From contig NZ_JADEWI010000005.1 of NCBI RefSeq assembly GCF_015207705.1, forward strand, positions 124,001-188,000: a DNA stretch of 64,000 bases, read 5' to 3'. The notes under the pieces were generated by a model. The model did not search any database and was not told where the DNA came from. It saw nothing but the letters and a program-made list of their open reading frames with translations. The stretch is from Nostoc sp. LEGE 06077. Its GTDB lineage: Bacteria; Cyanobacteriota; Cyanobacteriia; Cyanobacteriales; Nostocaceae. Made by a program: the position numbers and the translations under genes. The first letter of the stretch is position 1; each line of letters starts with the position of its first letter. Positions 37,406 to 46,009 of this stretch are shown piece by piece.

Positions 37406-38608
37406 ATGACACTAAACATTTTAATCGCTCCTTCTGGATTTAAAGAAAGTCTTGACGCGGAACAAGTCGCTGATTGTATTGCTACAGGTATCACCAGGGT
37501 TTTACCCGATGTAAATATTTGCAAAGCACCTTTAGTAGATGGTGGTGAAGGTTTTACCAAAACTCTAGTAGCAGCCACAGGTGGTACTTTGCATCACTTG
37601 GAAGTAACTGGCCCCGTGGGAAAAAAGGTACAATCTCACTTCGGCTTTTTGGGTGGAACTACTAAAAAGACAGCCGTGTTAGAAATGGCGGCTGCTGCTG
37701 GTTTGCGACTTGTACCTAGGGATATGCGAAACCCCATGATCACCACAACCTATGGGGTAGGTGAGTTAATTAAAGCGGCGTTAGATGCTGGCGCTGAACG
37801 TATTTTAGTGGGATGCGGTGATTCTGGCACTAACGATGGTGGTGCGGGAATGGCGCAAGCTTTGGGTGTGAAGTTGCTAGATGAAAATGGGAATGAGTTA
37901 GGTTTAGGTTGCAGTGAATTAATTAAACTCAAACGCATTGATTTCTCACAAAAAGACTCTCGCTTAAATCAAGTTCAGATTGATGTTGCTTGCAATTGGC
38001 ATAATCTTTTGTGTGGTGAGAAGGGTGTGGCGAGAGTTTTCGGCCCGCAAAAAGGTGCATCCCCAGAAACAGTAGAAAAAATGGCTTTAGCATTAGAACA
38101 CTACGCCGCGGTTATCCAAGCAGATTTAGGTATTGATATGCGAGAAATGCCGGGTAGTGGTGCTTCTGGTGGTTTGGGTACTGGCTTACAGGCGTTAATT
38201 GGCGCTAAATTACATCCACGCTACGATATTGTCATGGACTATTTAGAATTAGATAGTTTGATTCCTCAAGCTGATTTAGTAATTACGGCGGAAGGTTGCA
38301 TTGACTTTCAAACCCCACGGGGGAAAATTCCGGCTGAAGTTGCTAAACGTGCCAAGCGTTATCAATTACCAGTGATTGCATTAGTGGGTACGATTGGCGA
38401 GGGTGCAGAAATTAATCTTCAACAAGGGATTGATTATTTCAATAGTATTTTGACTCATCCCTGTCAATTGCATGAGGCCATTTCGCAAACTGCAAGTTTG
38501 TTAACTAATGCGGCTGAACAAGTTGCACGGTTGTTGTTAGTTGGTAAACAAATTAGGCGCTATCAAGATTTACGTCAAGGTAAGGAAAAATCGAACCAGA
38601 GAGGGTAA
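37406..38608 (+). CDS. glycerate kinase (GlxK/GarK type)
   Basis: About 400 residues. ILIAPSGFKESLDAEQVA near the start, PLVDGGEGF, GCGDSGTNDGGAGMAQALG, and GASGGLGTGL in the second half are the signatures of type II glycerate kinases, which phosphorylate glycerate to 2- or 3-phosphoglycerate in photorespiration or sugar-acid breakdown. The frame opens at 37334, but ATG 37406 (MTLNILIAPSG), with AGGAA upstream, is the start. Same strand and close spacing with the SLC13 gene suggest an operon. A poor terminator-like hairpin (CCCCAGAAT...ATTTTGGGGATTTTT) follows at 38751-38793. Confidence 0.9.
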   Translation: MTLNILIAPSGFKESLDAEQVADCIATGITRVLPDVNICKAPLVDGGEGFTKTLVAATGGTLHHLEVTGPVGKKVQSHFGFLGGTTKKTAVLEMAAAAGLRLVPRDMRNPMITTTYGVGELIKAALDAGAERILVGCGDSGTNDGGAGMAQALGVKLLDENGNELGLGCSELIKLKRIDFSQKDSRLNQVQIDVACNWHNLLCGEKGVARVFGPQKGASPETVEKMALALEHYAAVIQADLGIDMREMPGSGASGGLGTGLQALIGAKLHPRYDIVMDYLELDSLIPQADLVITAEGCIDFQTPRGKIPAEVAKRAKRYQLPVIALVGTIGEGAEINLQQGIDYFNSILTHPCQLHEAISQTASLLTNAAEQVARLLLVGKQIRRYQDLRQGKEKSNQRG

Positions 38609-38817
38609 AGAGAAAGAAGAGTTGCAGAGAGTTATTTAGTCAGTTCTGGCTATAAAATTAGAAGTTAGCAATTTAACGTGAGTTCGACGGATCTAAAAAA
38701 ACTCTCTCGAAACCTCTACGTTAATTTATAGCTAGAATTAATTGAATTTTTCCCCAGAATCTACTATTTATCAGGTTATTTTGGGGATTTTTGAATGTCT
38801 AAATTTTAGGAATAGTT

Positions 38818-39183
38818 ATGCAGAATATTCTAATTGTTGATGATGAAATTCGCATTGCGGCTTTTATTGAAAAAGGCTTGCGTAAGAATGGCTTTAATAC
38901 TGCGATCGCCAACAATGGTGAACAGGCTTTAGAAATGTTGACCACAGCTAAGTTTGACTTGTTGCTGTTAGATGTTAACTTACCTGTAAAGGATGGTTTA
39001 ACTGTATTAACTGAACTTCGCGCTCATAATATGCTAATTCCGACAATTATAGTTAGTGCCAATCATGATGTACTAAAACAAATCCCGCAATCGGCAAATA
39101 AAACTGTTCCTTATATCAGCAAACCATTTAAATTTACTGATTTGTTGAACAGCATCCGCACTCACTTATCTAAAAATAATTAA
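38818..39183 (+). CDS. receiver-only response regulator, degenerate after strand 4
   Basis: 121 residues. It keeps the acidic pair (VDDE), the phosphoacceptor Asp in LLLDVNLP and the lysine in ISKPF. The segment between IVSANHD and ISKPF has diverged from the usual GADDY. It has no output domain. It is strikingly like the N-terminus of the OmpR-type regulator 4 kb away (shared RIAAFIEKGLR, KDGL, VL.ELR), so it is probably a truncated duplicate now acting as a stand-alone receiver. It converges on the porin gene with a 4-base overlap. Confidence 0.85.
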   Translation: MQNILIVDDEIRIAAFIEKGLRKNGFNTAIANNGEQALEMLTTAKFDLLLLDVNLPVKDGLTVLTELRAHNMLIPTIIVSANHDVLKQIPQSANKTVPYISKPFKFTDLLNSIRTHLSKNN

Positions 39184-40751
39184 AATTTCAATGTGGTGCG
39201 GATAGTACCTACAAAAAGACTCTTGTTATTAGTGTTATGTTCCGGATTCGTAATGAGAAAAACTCCCGGTGTAATGGAAATATTTTCTGTCACCCGCAAG
39301 CGATAAAACCCTTCTATGTGTAAGGAAGTATCCCTATCAGCAACTAAACTACTACTGATAACTTTTGGTGGCATTCCAATAACTAAACCAGCTAAATTAC
39401 CTTCACTTCCCAAATCAGGAAATGCTAAACTCACCGCATAATTTAAAATATCAGCATCATCATTTGTCACTGGTGACTCTGCTTTTGTATAACCAACCCA
39501 ACCAGAAACAATAAATTTGGGATTGATTCGCCAGCTAGTTTCTAAACCAAAGGAATTTGCTGTAGTTGAAACATTACCAAAAGGACTACGCGCTGTTAAA
39601 CTACCTGTGCTACCTGTCAAATTTATGCCGCTTTCCCCACCGCCTGCATAGTAAGCATGAATATAGGTAAAAGCAATGCCTAAATTTTCAATTGGTTGAT
39701 AATTTAAATGTCCTAATGCAGCAAAGTTACCATTAAATAAACCATTTTTTGCTGTTGGTAATACTGCATCATTAGTCATGTAAGCAAAGCCAAGATTAGT
39801 ATTTTGATTTAGTTGATAGTTTAGTCCTAATCCTGTTCCATCCATACCACGGACAATCGGGTTATACCTACCAAAGCGCGAAACTGCGCCATTCCCACTA
39901 CTGGCTAAAGGATTGATTGGTTCTGCAATATCGTTTAATTCCAGTTCAGCGATCGCTAGTGTAGTTTTGATTCTATCACCAATAGGAAAAGCATAATATA
40001 CTTCATCTAGACCAACATTGTTACCTGTATCTTCATCAAACCCTAAACGAGTCATTCCTGTTCCAGTAATATTTTCATCAAATTCTGGAATATTCCCTGA
40101 CTCTAAGCGGAGATTTAATTCATCTTTCCCCGTAAAGCTAGTGACAAAATTTAAGCGCACCCGTTGAGCAAATGTGAGATTATTATCAGAATTATCAGCA
40201 ATATTTTCACCAAAAACACTAGCAACAGTCATGATTGCTTCCGCTTCTAGTTTTTTTGTAGTAGCAAATTGATTTGCTGCTAACTCAGCAGTTTGATTTT
40301 TTACAGCATCTACCCGATTGCGGATTGTTGCTAATTCTGCGGAAAATTCTGATTGGAGTTTTTGGATTACACCTAAATCTTCTTTAGTGATCAAGCTATC
40401 TTTGGTTGTACTAATTAGTTCTTGAATTTTTGCTAAACAAGTGCTTAAACTCGCTGCAAACGCATAGCGAGACATAGCGCGTAGAGAAGCGGCTTGTCGT
40501 GAGACATCGCCACGAAATGTACCATTAGAATAACCAGCAATACAACCGTATCTTTCTATCAGTGATTGTAAAGCTAGAAATGCCCAATCTGTAGGTTGAA
40601 TGTCAGAAAGTTGAGAAACTGATGTTAATTGTGAGATATCTGCTGGAAGAGTCTCTGGCTGATTTTCTAAGGCAAATATTGGGATGGTAACTAGTGATGT
40701 AGCGAATATAAAGTTCGATGTAAAAATGAGATTTTGATACAAATTAGGCAT
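39180..40751 (-). CDS. SLH-domain OprB-type (iron-uptake) porin
   Basis: 523 residues. A signal peptide (about 1-30) is followed by an SLH domain (SDIQPTDWAFLALQSLIERYG...GTFRG), a coiled coil (about 130-165) and a C-terminal OprB beta-barrel ending in TTLKF with a terminal aromatic residue. This is the common cyanobacterial outer membrane porin implicated in iron and small-solute uptake. Between GTFRG and RAMSRY it carries about eight extra residues (DVSRQAASL) where relatives have a single Asn; the DNA there resembles a Nostoc palindromic repeat. The neighbouring kinase/regulator pair may control it. Confidence 0.9.
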   Translation of the reverse strand: MPNLYQNLIFTSNFIFATSLVTIPIFALENQPETLPADISQLTSVSQLSDIQPTDWAFLALQSLIERYGCIAGYSNGTFRGDVSRQAASLRAMSRYAFAASLSTCLAKIQELISTTKDSLITKEDLGVIQKLQSEFSAELATIRNRVDAVKNQTAELAANQFATTKKLEAEAIMTVASVFGENIADNSDNNLTFAQRVRLNFVTSFTGKDELNLRLESGNIPEFDENITGTGMTRLGFDEDTGNNVGLDEVYYAFPIGDRIKTTLAIAELELNDIAEPINPLASSGNGAVSRFGRYNPIVRGMDGTGLGLNYQLNQNTNLGFAYMTNDAVLPTAKNGLFNGNFAALGHLNYQPIENLGIAFTYIHAYYAGGGESGINLTGSTGSLTARSPFGNVSTTANSFGLETSWRINPKFIVSGWVGYTKAESPVTNDDADILNYAVSLAFPDLGSEGNLAGLVIGMPPKVISSSLVADRDTSLHIEGFYRLRVTENISITPGVFLITNPEHNTNNKSLFVGTIRTTLKF

Positions 40752-40826
40752 TTTTAATGCAATGATTAATTATCAGTATGTAGTGGGGTATACATAATAA
40801 ATTAGCATCAAAATATGTAGGAAAAT

Positions 40827-40842
40827 ATGAGAAATCTCTCAT
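40827..40842. promoter_or_regulatory. near-palindrome upstream of the porin gene
   Basis: ATGAGAAATCTCTCAT is a 16-bp palindrome with one mismatched pair, 76-91 bp upstream of the porin start. A perfect, longer version lies at 43192-43209. A shared regulator site is possible. Confidence 0.4.
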
Positions 40843-40851
40843 GATTAAATA

Positions 40852-41310
40852 TTAGTCTTCATATAAATCTAATTGCCTATTACCGTTGACATCAAAATAT
40901 AGCTCATATTCAATTTCTCCATCAGTAATATCTACCTCATAGAAGTTACCTTCAGGTGTAATTTCTATTTCATATTTTGTAATTTTAAAGTTAGGATATT
41001 CTTGGTGGATGCGTTTTAACACAATATCAGGAAATTCTTCTCCTGCTACATAGTATTCAGTTTCTAACCATTCACCTGTATCAGAAAATTCAGCTTCGTA
41101 TTTGATATTATTTTGCATATAAGTCGCCTCATAGCCGTAGTTAGTCTTTTCCCAAACACGAGGGATATGAGAATATTTTTCTGTAAATGCTTTGTCTACA
41201 ATCTCAGGTGCTTTTATCTGGTTGTTTTGAGTTTGTGAACTATTGCAAGCAGAGAGAAAGAAAATTAGCAAAGGACTAAAAGTGCCAAATATAATTTTTT
41301 GTATGTGCAT
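40852..41310 (-). CDS. PepSY-like-domain lipoprotein
   Basis: 152 residues. The lipobox FFLSAC at about 17-22 predicts cleavage and lipid attachment at Cys22. The rest contains two PepSY-like repeats (WEKTNYGYEATYMQNN near 53, then EYPNFKITKYEIEITPEG) with the alternating acidic/aromatic pattern of that domain, ending in an Asp-rich tail that could bind calcium. Such proteins are often encoded next to kinase/regulator pairs and act as periplasmic modulators. It lies about 105 bp downstream of the sensor kinase gene. Confidence 0.78.
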   Translation of the reverse strand: MHIQKIIFGTFSPLLIFFLSACNSSQTQNNQIKAPEIVDKAFTEKYSHIPRVWEKTNYGYEATYMQNNIKYEAEFSDTGEWLETEYYVAGEEFPDIVLKRIHQEYPNFKITKYEIEITPEGNFYEVDITDGEIEYELYFDVNGNRQLDLYED

Positions 41311-41415
41311 AAGATTATGTCAAGCTAAATGCTATTAATTGCCGTAGCTTGTAACGCAGTTTAACCCAACTCACACATTCAGACGAATTTTATTTTTACT
41401 TTATTAATAGGTCTT

Positions 41416-42966
41416 TTAAATATTTTTATCTTGAGGTGTTTCTAAGGGTAATGTAATTGTGAATGTGGCTCCTGTTCCCAATTTACTTTCCAGGGTAACT
41501 TGTCCACCGTGAGCCTCTACAATGGCTTGAACTATCGATAATCCTAACCCGGCTCCTTCGGAACGACGGCGACTATTTGCAGCACGCGCAAAACGTTGAA
41601 AAATTCTTTGTTGATCAACTTTTGCAATACCTTCGCCACTGTCACTTACCCAAAAGCTAAGTTTACCTTGATGAATAGCCGAACCCAGGGTTATTGTATC
41701 GGTAGTTTTTGTATGCTGAGTAGCATTTTGTACTAAATTCATGACAGCCTGAGTCAAACGCTGGCGATCTGCAACAATTCTACCTTTAGCAGTAGTCTTC
41801 AGTTGCCAGTTGCGATCGCCTAAAGCTTGAACTTTCACAAATAATTCTTCGGTGAGAGCGCTAATATCGACTGTTTCTAAATACAAAAAATCAGGACGTT
41901 CCGCCTTTGCTAATAAACTTAAGTCATTCACAAATCGGTTCATCCGTTCTAACTCATCCATTACTAATGCTAGAGTTTCTTGGATTTCTTGCGGGTCATC
42001 ACCCATCAACTCTAAATGACCACGAATAATTGTAATAGGCGTGCGTAATTCATGGCCAGCATCGTTAATAAAGTCTCGCTGGCTGATAAAAGCAGCTTGT
42101 AACCTATCCATCATTTCATTAAAAGTAGCTGCTAGTTCTGCAAGTTCACCCTCACCAGGAATAGAGAGGCGCTGATTTAAATCTGATTCGCTAATATTAC
42201 GCACAGTTTGAGTTAACAAGCGTAAAGGTGCAAGAATTCTTCCTGAAGCAAACCAAGCTAAAACTAAAGCTAAAACTAAAATTCCTGCACTCACAGGGAT
42301 AATAACTCTGATAGCTTCTACTACTTCCCCATGTTCCCCTGCGGTAGTATGTGCAATTACAAATACCCCTATAATTTCACCCTTAATTTTTACAGGTTGA
42401 GCAAGATAAATAATGCTTTCGACACTGCTACCAGGAAGCCTTTTTTCCCCTTCCTCTGGTTGAGTTAATTTTGACCAATATCGCATGAGTGATGAGTCTC
42501 TGCTCAGTTCTTTTGGTCTACCTCTTGGGCTAGATTTATAAAATTTTTCTTCTGTTAAAGCAATTAAGAATGTGTCGTCTTCGGGAATTTGATTTACCAA
42601 AAAAGCATCAAAAAACTCTTTTAACTCTTCTAAAGATTTTGGCGGTTTAATTAAGCGGTTATCAGCTTCTCTAAGTAGATTAATTGTATCGTCTTTTTGT
42701 CCATTTTCCAGATAATCAAATAATTTGGAATTTCCATTAACTAATTCAAGAAAAGTATCCATTTTTTCGTTGATTTCTTTATGAACCCGCCTCTCAACTT
42801 GTGCATATAAAAAATAACGAAATACTGGCACAAAAAATATAAAAATAAAGCATAGGATGAGAAAATACCAAAAAAAAATCTGGGTACGTGTAGCCCAAAA
42901 CAGACTTTTAATATATTTTAAGCAAGTTTTTGTTACCTGTTTTTGGGAATTTTTATTTCTCCGCAT
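41416..42966 (-). CDS. HAMP-domain sensor histidine kinase
   Basis: 516 residues. TM1 (about 28-52), a periplasmic sensor region (about 55-220) and TM2 (about 222-242; PVSAGILVLALVLAWFAS) come first. A HAMP domain follows, then HisKA with the phosphoacceptor in GHELRTPIT (about 300), and an HATPase with QNATQH (N box), DSGEGI and GAGLGLSIV (G boxes). It is encoded 238 bp downstream of its probable partner regulator, so the pair is likely cotranscribed. The signal is unknown; the porin and PepSY protein next door suggest envelope or metal sensing. Confidence 0.93.
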   Translation of the reverse strand: MRRNKNSQKQVTKTCLKYIKSLFWATRTQIFFWYFLILCFIFIFFVPVFRYFLYAQVERRVHKEINEKMDTFLELVNGNSKLFDYLENGQKDDTINLLREADNRLIKPPKSLEELKEFFDAFLVNQIPEDDTFLIALTEEKFYKSSPRGRPKELSRDSSLMRYWSKLTQPEEGEKRLPGSSVESIIYLAQPVKIKGEIIGVFVIAHTTAGEHGEVVEAIRVIIPVSAGILVLALVLAWFASGRILAPLRLLTQTVRNISESDLNQRLSIPGEGELAELAATFNEMMDRLQAAFISQRDFINDAGHELRTPITIIRGHLELMGDDPQEIQETLALVMDELERMNRFVNDLSLLAKAERPDFLYLETVDISALTEELFVKVQALGDRNWQLKTTAKGRIVADRQRLTQAVMNLVQNATQHTKTTDTITLGSAIHQGKLSFWVSDSGEGIAKVDQQRIFQRFARAANSRRRSEGAGLGLSIVQAIVEAHGGQVTLESKLGTGATFTITLPLETPQDKNI

Positions 42967-43191
42967 TGTTATGTAGAAATAGCTATATTTAGCTGAGATT
43001 ATGCTATTAATATATTATTTAGTTTATTAACTGTTGATCAAAGAAACGATACGACACATAGAGTACGAGTATAACCGCTAAGTGTCGCATTTTGAATATC
43101 ATTAATTAACTACTATAAAAATGAAACTTATCATCTCATAATTCACTCCTGATTATTTTATTTTTCTAAGATAAGAAGAAGATGAAAGTTT

Positions 43192-43209
43192 CATGAGAAA
43201 TTTCTCATG
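43192..43209. promoter_or_regulatory. 18-bp perfect palindrome over the regulator's stop codon
   Basis: CATGAGAAATTTCTCATG spans the TGA of the response regulator gene, 226 bp upstream of the kinase start. It matches the near-palindrome at 40827-40842. It could be an operator of an internal promoter for the kinase. Confidence 0.45.
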
Positions 43210-43873
43210 TTCGCAGACGATAACCCATACCTCGGACAGTTTCAATGAGGTTATTGCCTAATTTTTTACGCAAGTAGCCAACGTAAACATCAACAATATT
43301 AGAACCTGGATCATAGTCGTAACCCCATACCCTATCTAACAATTGTTCACGACTCAAAACTTGGCCAGGATGGCGAAAGAAGGTTTCTGCAAGAATAAAT
43401 TCCCGTGCTGGTAGTTCTAGTGTTTTGTTACCAACTTTTACTTTACGCGATCGCAAATCCAAAATTATATTCCCAACCTTAAGTACCATCTCATCACTAG
43501 CTTGGCTACTAACACTGTTACGTAATCTCGCCTTTACTCGTACTAACAATTCTTCAAATCGAAAAGGCTTAGTAATATAGTCATCTGCACCTGCTTCAAA
43601 ACCAGCAACTTTATCTTGAATGTCATCACGCGCAGTCAAAATAATTACCGGGAAATTTTCACCTTGTCCGCGTAATTCTTCCAAAACATCTAAGCCGTCT
43701 TTACCCGGAAGCCCTAAATCTAAAATCATCAAGTCAAAAGCACTACCTAACGCCATTTCCGTAGCTGAGTGTGCATCAACCGCCACAGAGGTTGTAAAAC
43801 CGTGAGAACGCAATCCTTTCTCAATAAACGCCGCTATTCTGGGTTCATCCTCAGCAATAAGAATTCGATTCAT
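43205..43873 (-). CDS. OmpR/PhoB-family response regulator
   Basis: About 222 residues. The receiver domain has AEDE, the phosphoacceptor Asp in LMILDLGLPG, and ITKPF. The DNA-binding winged helix (about 125-222) ends in VRGMGYRLRT. It is the usual partner of the HAMP kinase downstream. Its N-terminus closely matches the receiver-only protein at 38818. The frame opens at 43882 (MHRMNRIL); the second Met, 43873, starts the conserved domain and is equally likely. Confidence 0.93.
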   Translation of the reverse strand: MNRILIAEDEPRIAAFIEKGLRSHGFTTSVAVDAHSATEMALGSAFDLMILDLGLPGKDGLDVLEELRGQGENFPVIILTARDDIQDKVAGFEAGADDYITKPFRFEELLVRVKARLRNSVSSQASDEMVLKVGNIILDLRSRKVKVGNKTLELPAREFILAETFFRHPGQVLSREQLLDRVWGYDYDPGSNIVDVYVGYLRKKLGNNLIETVRGMGYRLRT

Positions 43874-44098
43874 CCGATGCACCTATTTTTTGGGTTCTAA
43901 AGGTAAGACATCCGTAAATGTACTACCTGTTCCCAATGGAATTTTTTGGTAAACATTGCTGAATTTCCTATTCTCTTAGAAAATACTCTGTATCTTGAGC
44001 TTTTCAAATAGCTATGAAGGTAGAAGTTGTACCCCATAATCCTAACTTGCTGAGTCAATTTGAAAAAAACATATAAACTAGCAACTTATTAAATAATG

Positions 44099-45088
44099 CT
44101 ACTTACTAACTTTCGGTTGAAATATTAAATAAGTTCCTCCAAGCCCCTCGACAATGGTGCGTGTATTCGCAACCATCATTTTTTGATAACTATCACTATC
44201 ACTTTTGGTTTCTCCCAGACTATCAGTATAAAGCCCTCGTTCAGAAACTTTGACTTCTGCTGCTTGTGCCACTGATTGAATTAATTTAGGGTTAATATTT
44301 ATTTCAGCAAAAATAGTTGGTACTTTAGCTTGCTGGATTTCGTTAACTAAATTGTTTATCTGTCCTTCTGTTGGTTTATCTTCTGGGTTAATACCAGCCA
44401 AAACTCCTGCTAGTGGAATACTATATGCTTTAGTATAATAAGCCATTGCATTATGGTAGGTAACTAATTTACGTTTCTCACGAGGAATAGTAGCTATTCT
44501 TGTTTTTACCCAACTATCTAACTGAGTGATTTCACTTTTAATCCGTTGAGTATTACTATTATAAACTCCTGCGTTATCAGGCTCTAATTTCTTCAGATTG
44601 TTGCTAATTACTTCTACCATTTTGATACCATACTTAGCATTGTGCCAAATATGGGGGTCTGTAATTCTTTGTCCATCTTCAATAAATCTTTGCGGTTTAG
44701 GAACTGCTAACTGACTTACAGCTATTTTGGGTGCAGTATTGCTAGTTGATTTAATAATTCTGATCACGCCTGATTCAAAATTATAGCCATTGTAGAAAAT
44801 CAGATTAGCTTGGTCAATCGTTTCACGATCTGCTGTATTTGGTTGATAATTATGAGGATCTGTACCTGGAGGAATTAAACAGGCTAGATTCACTGTATTT
44901 TCTGCAACTTGTTTAATTAAGTCACATAATATGCTGGTTGTAGCAACAACTTTAGGAAGACTTTCATCTACTGTTGTGGTTTGAGTAAATGAAGTATTAG
45001 TAGCTTGCCTTGCACAACTAGCCAATCCAATTATCAAGGTAACAAAAGTAGCACGTAACCAATTGTTCAATAGTATTTTATTTATCAT
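44099..45088 (-). CDS. zinc/manganese ABC transporter solute-binding protein
   Basis: About 329 residues of cluster A-I metal-binding proteins (ZnuA/MntC/PsaA). LIIGLASCARQ is a lipobox. Metal ligands are seen in DPHNYQP, DPHIWHN, the TIFAEININ glutamate and SERGLYTDSLG. Family members bind Zn or Mn for an ABC importer, whose permease and ATPase genes are not in the window. The Zur-like palindrome 33 bp upstream favours zinc. The frame opens at TTG 45094; ATG 45088 (MINKILLNNWL) is an alternative and I list it, though the ribosome-binding site suits TTG about as well. Confidence 0.85.
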   Translation of the reverse strand: MINKILLNNWLRATFVTLIIGLASCARQATNTSFTQTTTVDESLPKVVATTSILCDLIKQVAENTVNLACLIPPGTDPHNYQPNTADRETIDQANLIFYNGYNFESGVIRIIKSTSNTAPKIAVSQLAVPKPQRFIEDGQRITDPHIWHNAKYGIKMVEVISNNLKKLEPDNAGVYNSNTQRIKSEITQLDSWVKTRIATIPREKRKLVTYHNAMAYYTKAYSIPLAGVLAGINPEDKPTEGQINNLVNEIQQAKVPTIFAEININPKLIQSVAQAAEVKVSERGLYTDSLGETKSDSDSYQKMMVANTRTIVEGLGGTYLIFQPKVSK

Positions 45089-45120
45089 AATCAACTGCTA
45101 CTAGCTTTCCTGAATTAATC

Positions 45121-45135
45121 TAACGATTATCATTA
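45121..45135. promoter_or_regulatory. Zur/Fur-type 7-1-7 palindrome
   Basis: TAACGATTATCATTA is a 7-1-7 inverted repeat with one mismatched pair. It closely resembles the cyanobacterial Zur box (consensus about TGATAATNATTATCA). Lying about 33 bp upstream of the metal-binding protein's start, it fits a zinc-repressed operator. Confidence 0.6.
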
Positions 45136-45180
45136 TGATCAAATAACAGCGAAATGTTAGATATTCAGGATTAACGATTA

Positions 45181-45222
45181 AAACAAAATCCCTTCTAACA
45201 TTTCTGTGAAGGGATTTTGTTT
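45181..45222 (-). terminator. perfect 15-bp stem terminator
   Basis: AAACAAAATCCCTTC and GAAGGGATTTTGTTT pair perfectly around a 12-base loop. On the minus strand the stem is followed by TTTTAATC, so it should end the transcript of the four-gene unit at 45300-47599 and insulate the Zur-controlled gene. Confidence 0.75.
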
Positions 45223-45299
45223 TATGTTACGGTCTAAGCTTTTAGTTCAGTTAAAGTTTTCAGTATTGCTTTAAAATCTGGCTGTGCTGAAATAACACA

Positions 45300-45494
45300 T
45301 TAAGCAGAAATATGAAGAGGCTTGGTTTGTGAATAAGTTCTTGTTTTCAGCCACTTTTGCCGTTCTTTATGGCTCATTTCAGTTTTATAACCAACTCTAA
45401 CTTCATTAGGAGTCAATTCTTTCTGAGTGTCCGTGTGTGTTTGTGTACCTTTGACAGAAGTCTCTTGCTGCTGTAACCCTAAATTGGAAAGCAT
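45300..45494 (-). CDS. small hydrophilic protein of unknown function
   Basis: About 64 residues, Lys/Thr/Gln-rich, without hydrophobic segments, ending KTRTYSQTKPLHISA. The sequence contains KTEMSHKERQKWLKTR, a possible amphipathic helix. The frame opens at 45515, but ATG 45494 has AGGAG nine bases upstream. It is the last gene of a closely spaced same-strand set, 40 bp after the GNAT-like gene. No family recognised. A partner or modifier role for the GNAT-like protein is speculative. Confidence 0.5.
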   Translation of the reverse strand: MLSNLGLQQQETSVKGTQTHTDTQKELTPNEVRVGYKTEMSHKERQKWLKTRTYSQTKPLHISA

Positions 45495-45534
45495 AACCTT
45501 CTTCTCCTGGGGCAATTGTTACCCGCCCTAAAGG

Positions 45535-45972
45535 CTACATACCAATTATATCACCATAATATGGGATAGCATCATCTAAAGCGTCAAGGTAAACCAACGC
45601 ATCATCATTTTGATTAAAAGTGCAAAAATTTAACGCTGTTTGAACTGCATACCATAGAAGCCACTTTCCGACAGGCGCAACCATTCTAGAGTCTTTAGGC
45701 ACAGATTCTATATGTAATACTTCTAATAAATAAGGTATATTTTCATCGGTTAAGTAAACAGCATACCTAATTAAGCCTAATATAGTGTCGTTATCAGAAA
45801 GTTTTATAATATTTTGATATTCAAAATCTGTTTTTTTCCATAGTTCCCGCCAATTAAAATTCCACTGACTAGCTACAGGCATATCTTCTTCCTTTGCAGG
45901 TTCTAGGCAAACTAGGATAGAAGTCTGCGCCTGTGTTTTAACCGGAACTTGATAAGCCCCTATTGAGTACAT
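45535..45972 (-). CDS. GNAT-like protein, unassigned
   Basis: 145 residues. The segment DTILGLIRYAVY...PYLLEVLHIESVPKD followed by PVGKWLLWYAVQTAL has the strand-strand-helix layout of the acetyl-CoA site of GNAT enzymes, but the usual RxxGxG/A loop is reduced to PVGKW. It could be a divergent acetyltransferase or a non-catalytic relative. It lies 37 bp after the WD40 gene and before the small basic protein. The fold assignment is tentative. Confidence 0.55.
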   Translation of the reverse strand: MYSIGAYQVPVKTQAQTSILVCLEPAKEEDMPVASQWNFNWRELWKKTDFEYQNIIKLSDNDTILGLIRYAVYLTDENIPYLLEVLHIESVPKDSRMVAPVGKWLLWYAVQTALNFCTFNQNDDALVYLDALDDAIPYYGDIIGM

Positions 45973-46009
45973 TATTTTCTGCGCCCAACATCCGTTTGAG
46001 TCAACAGCG

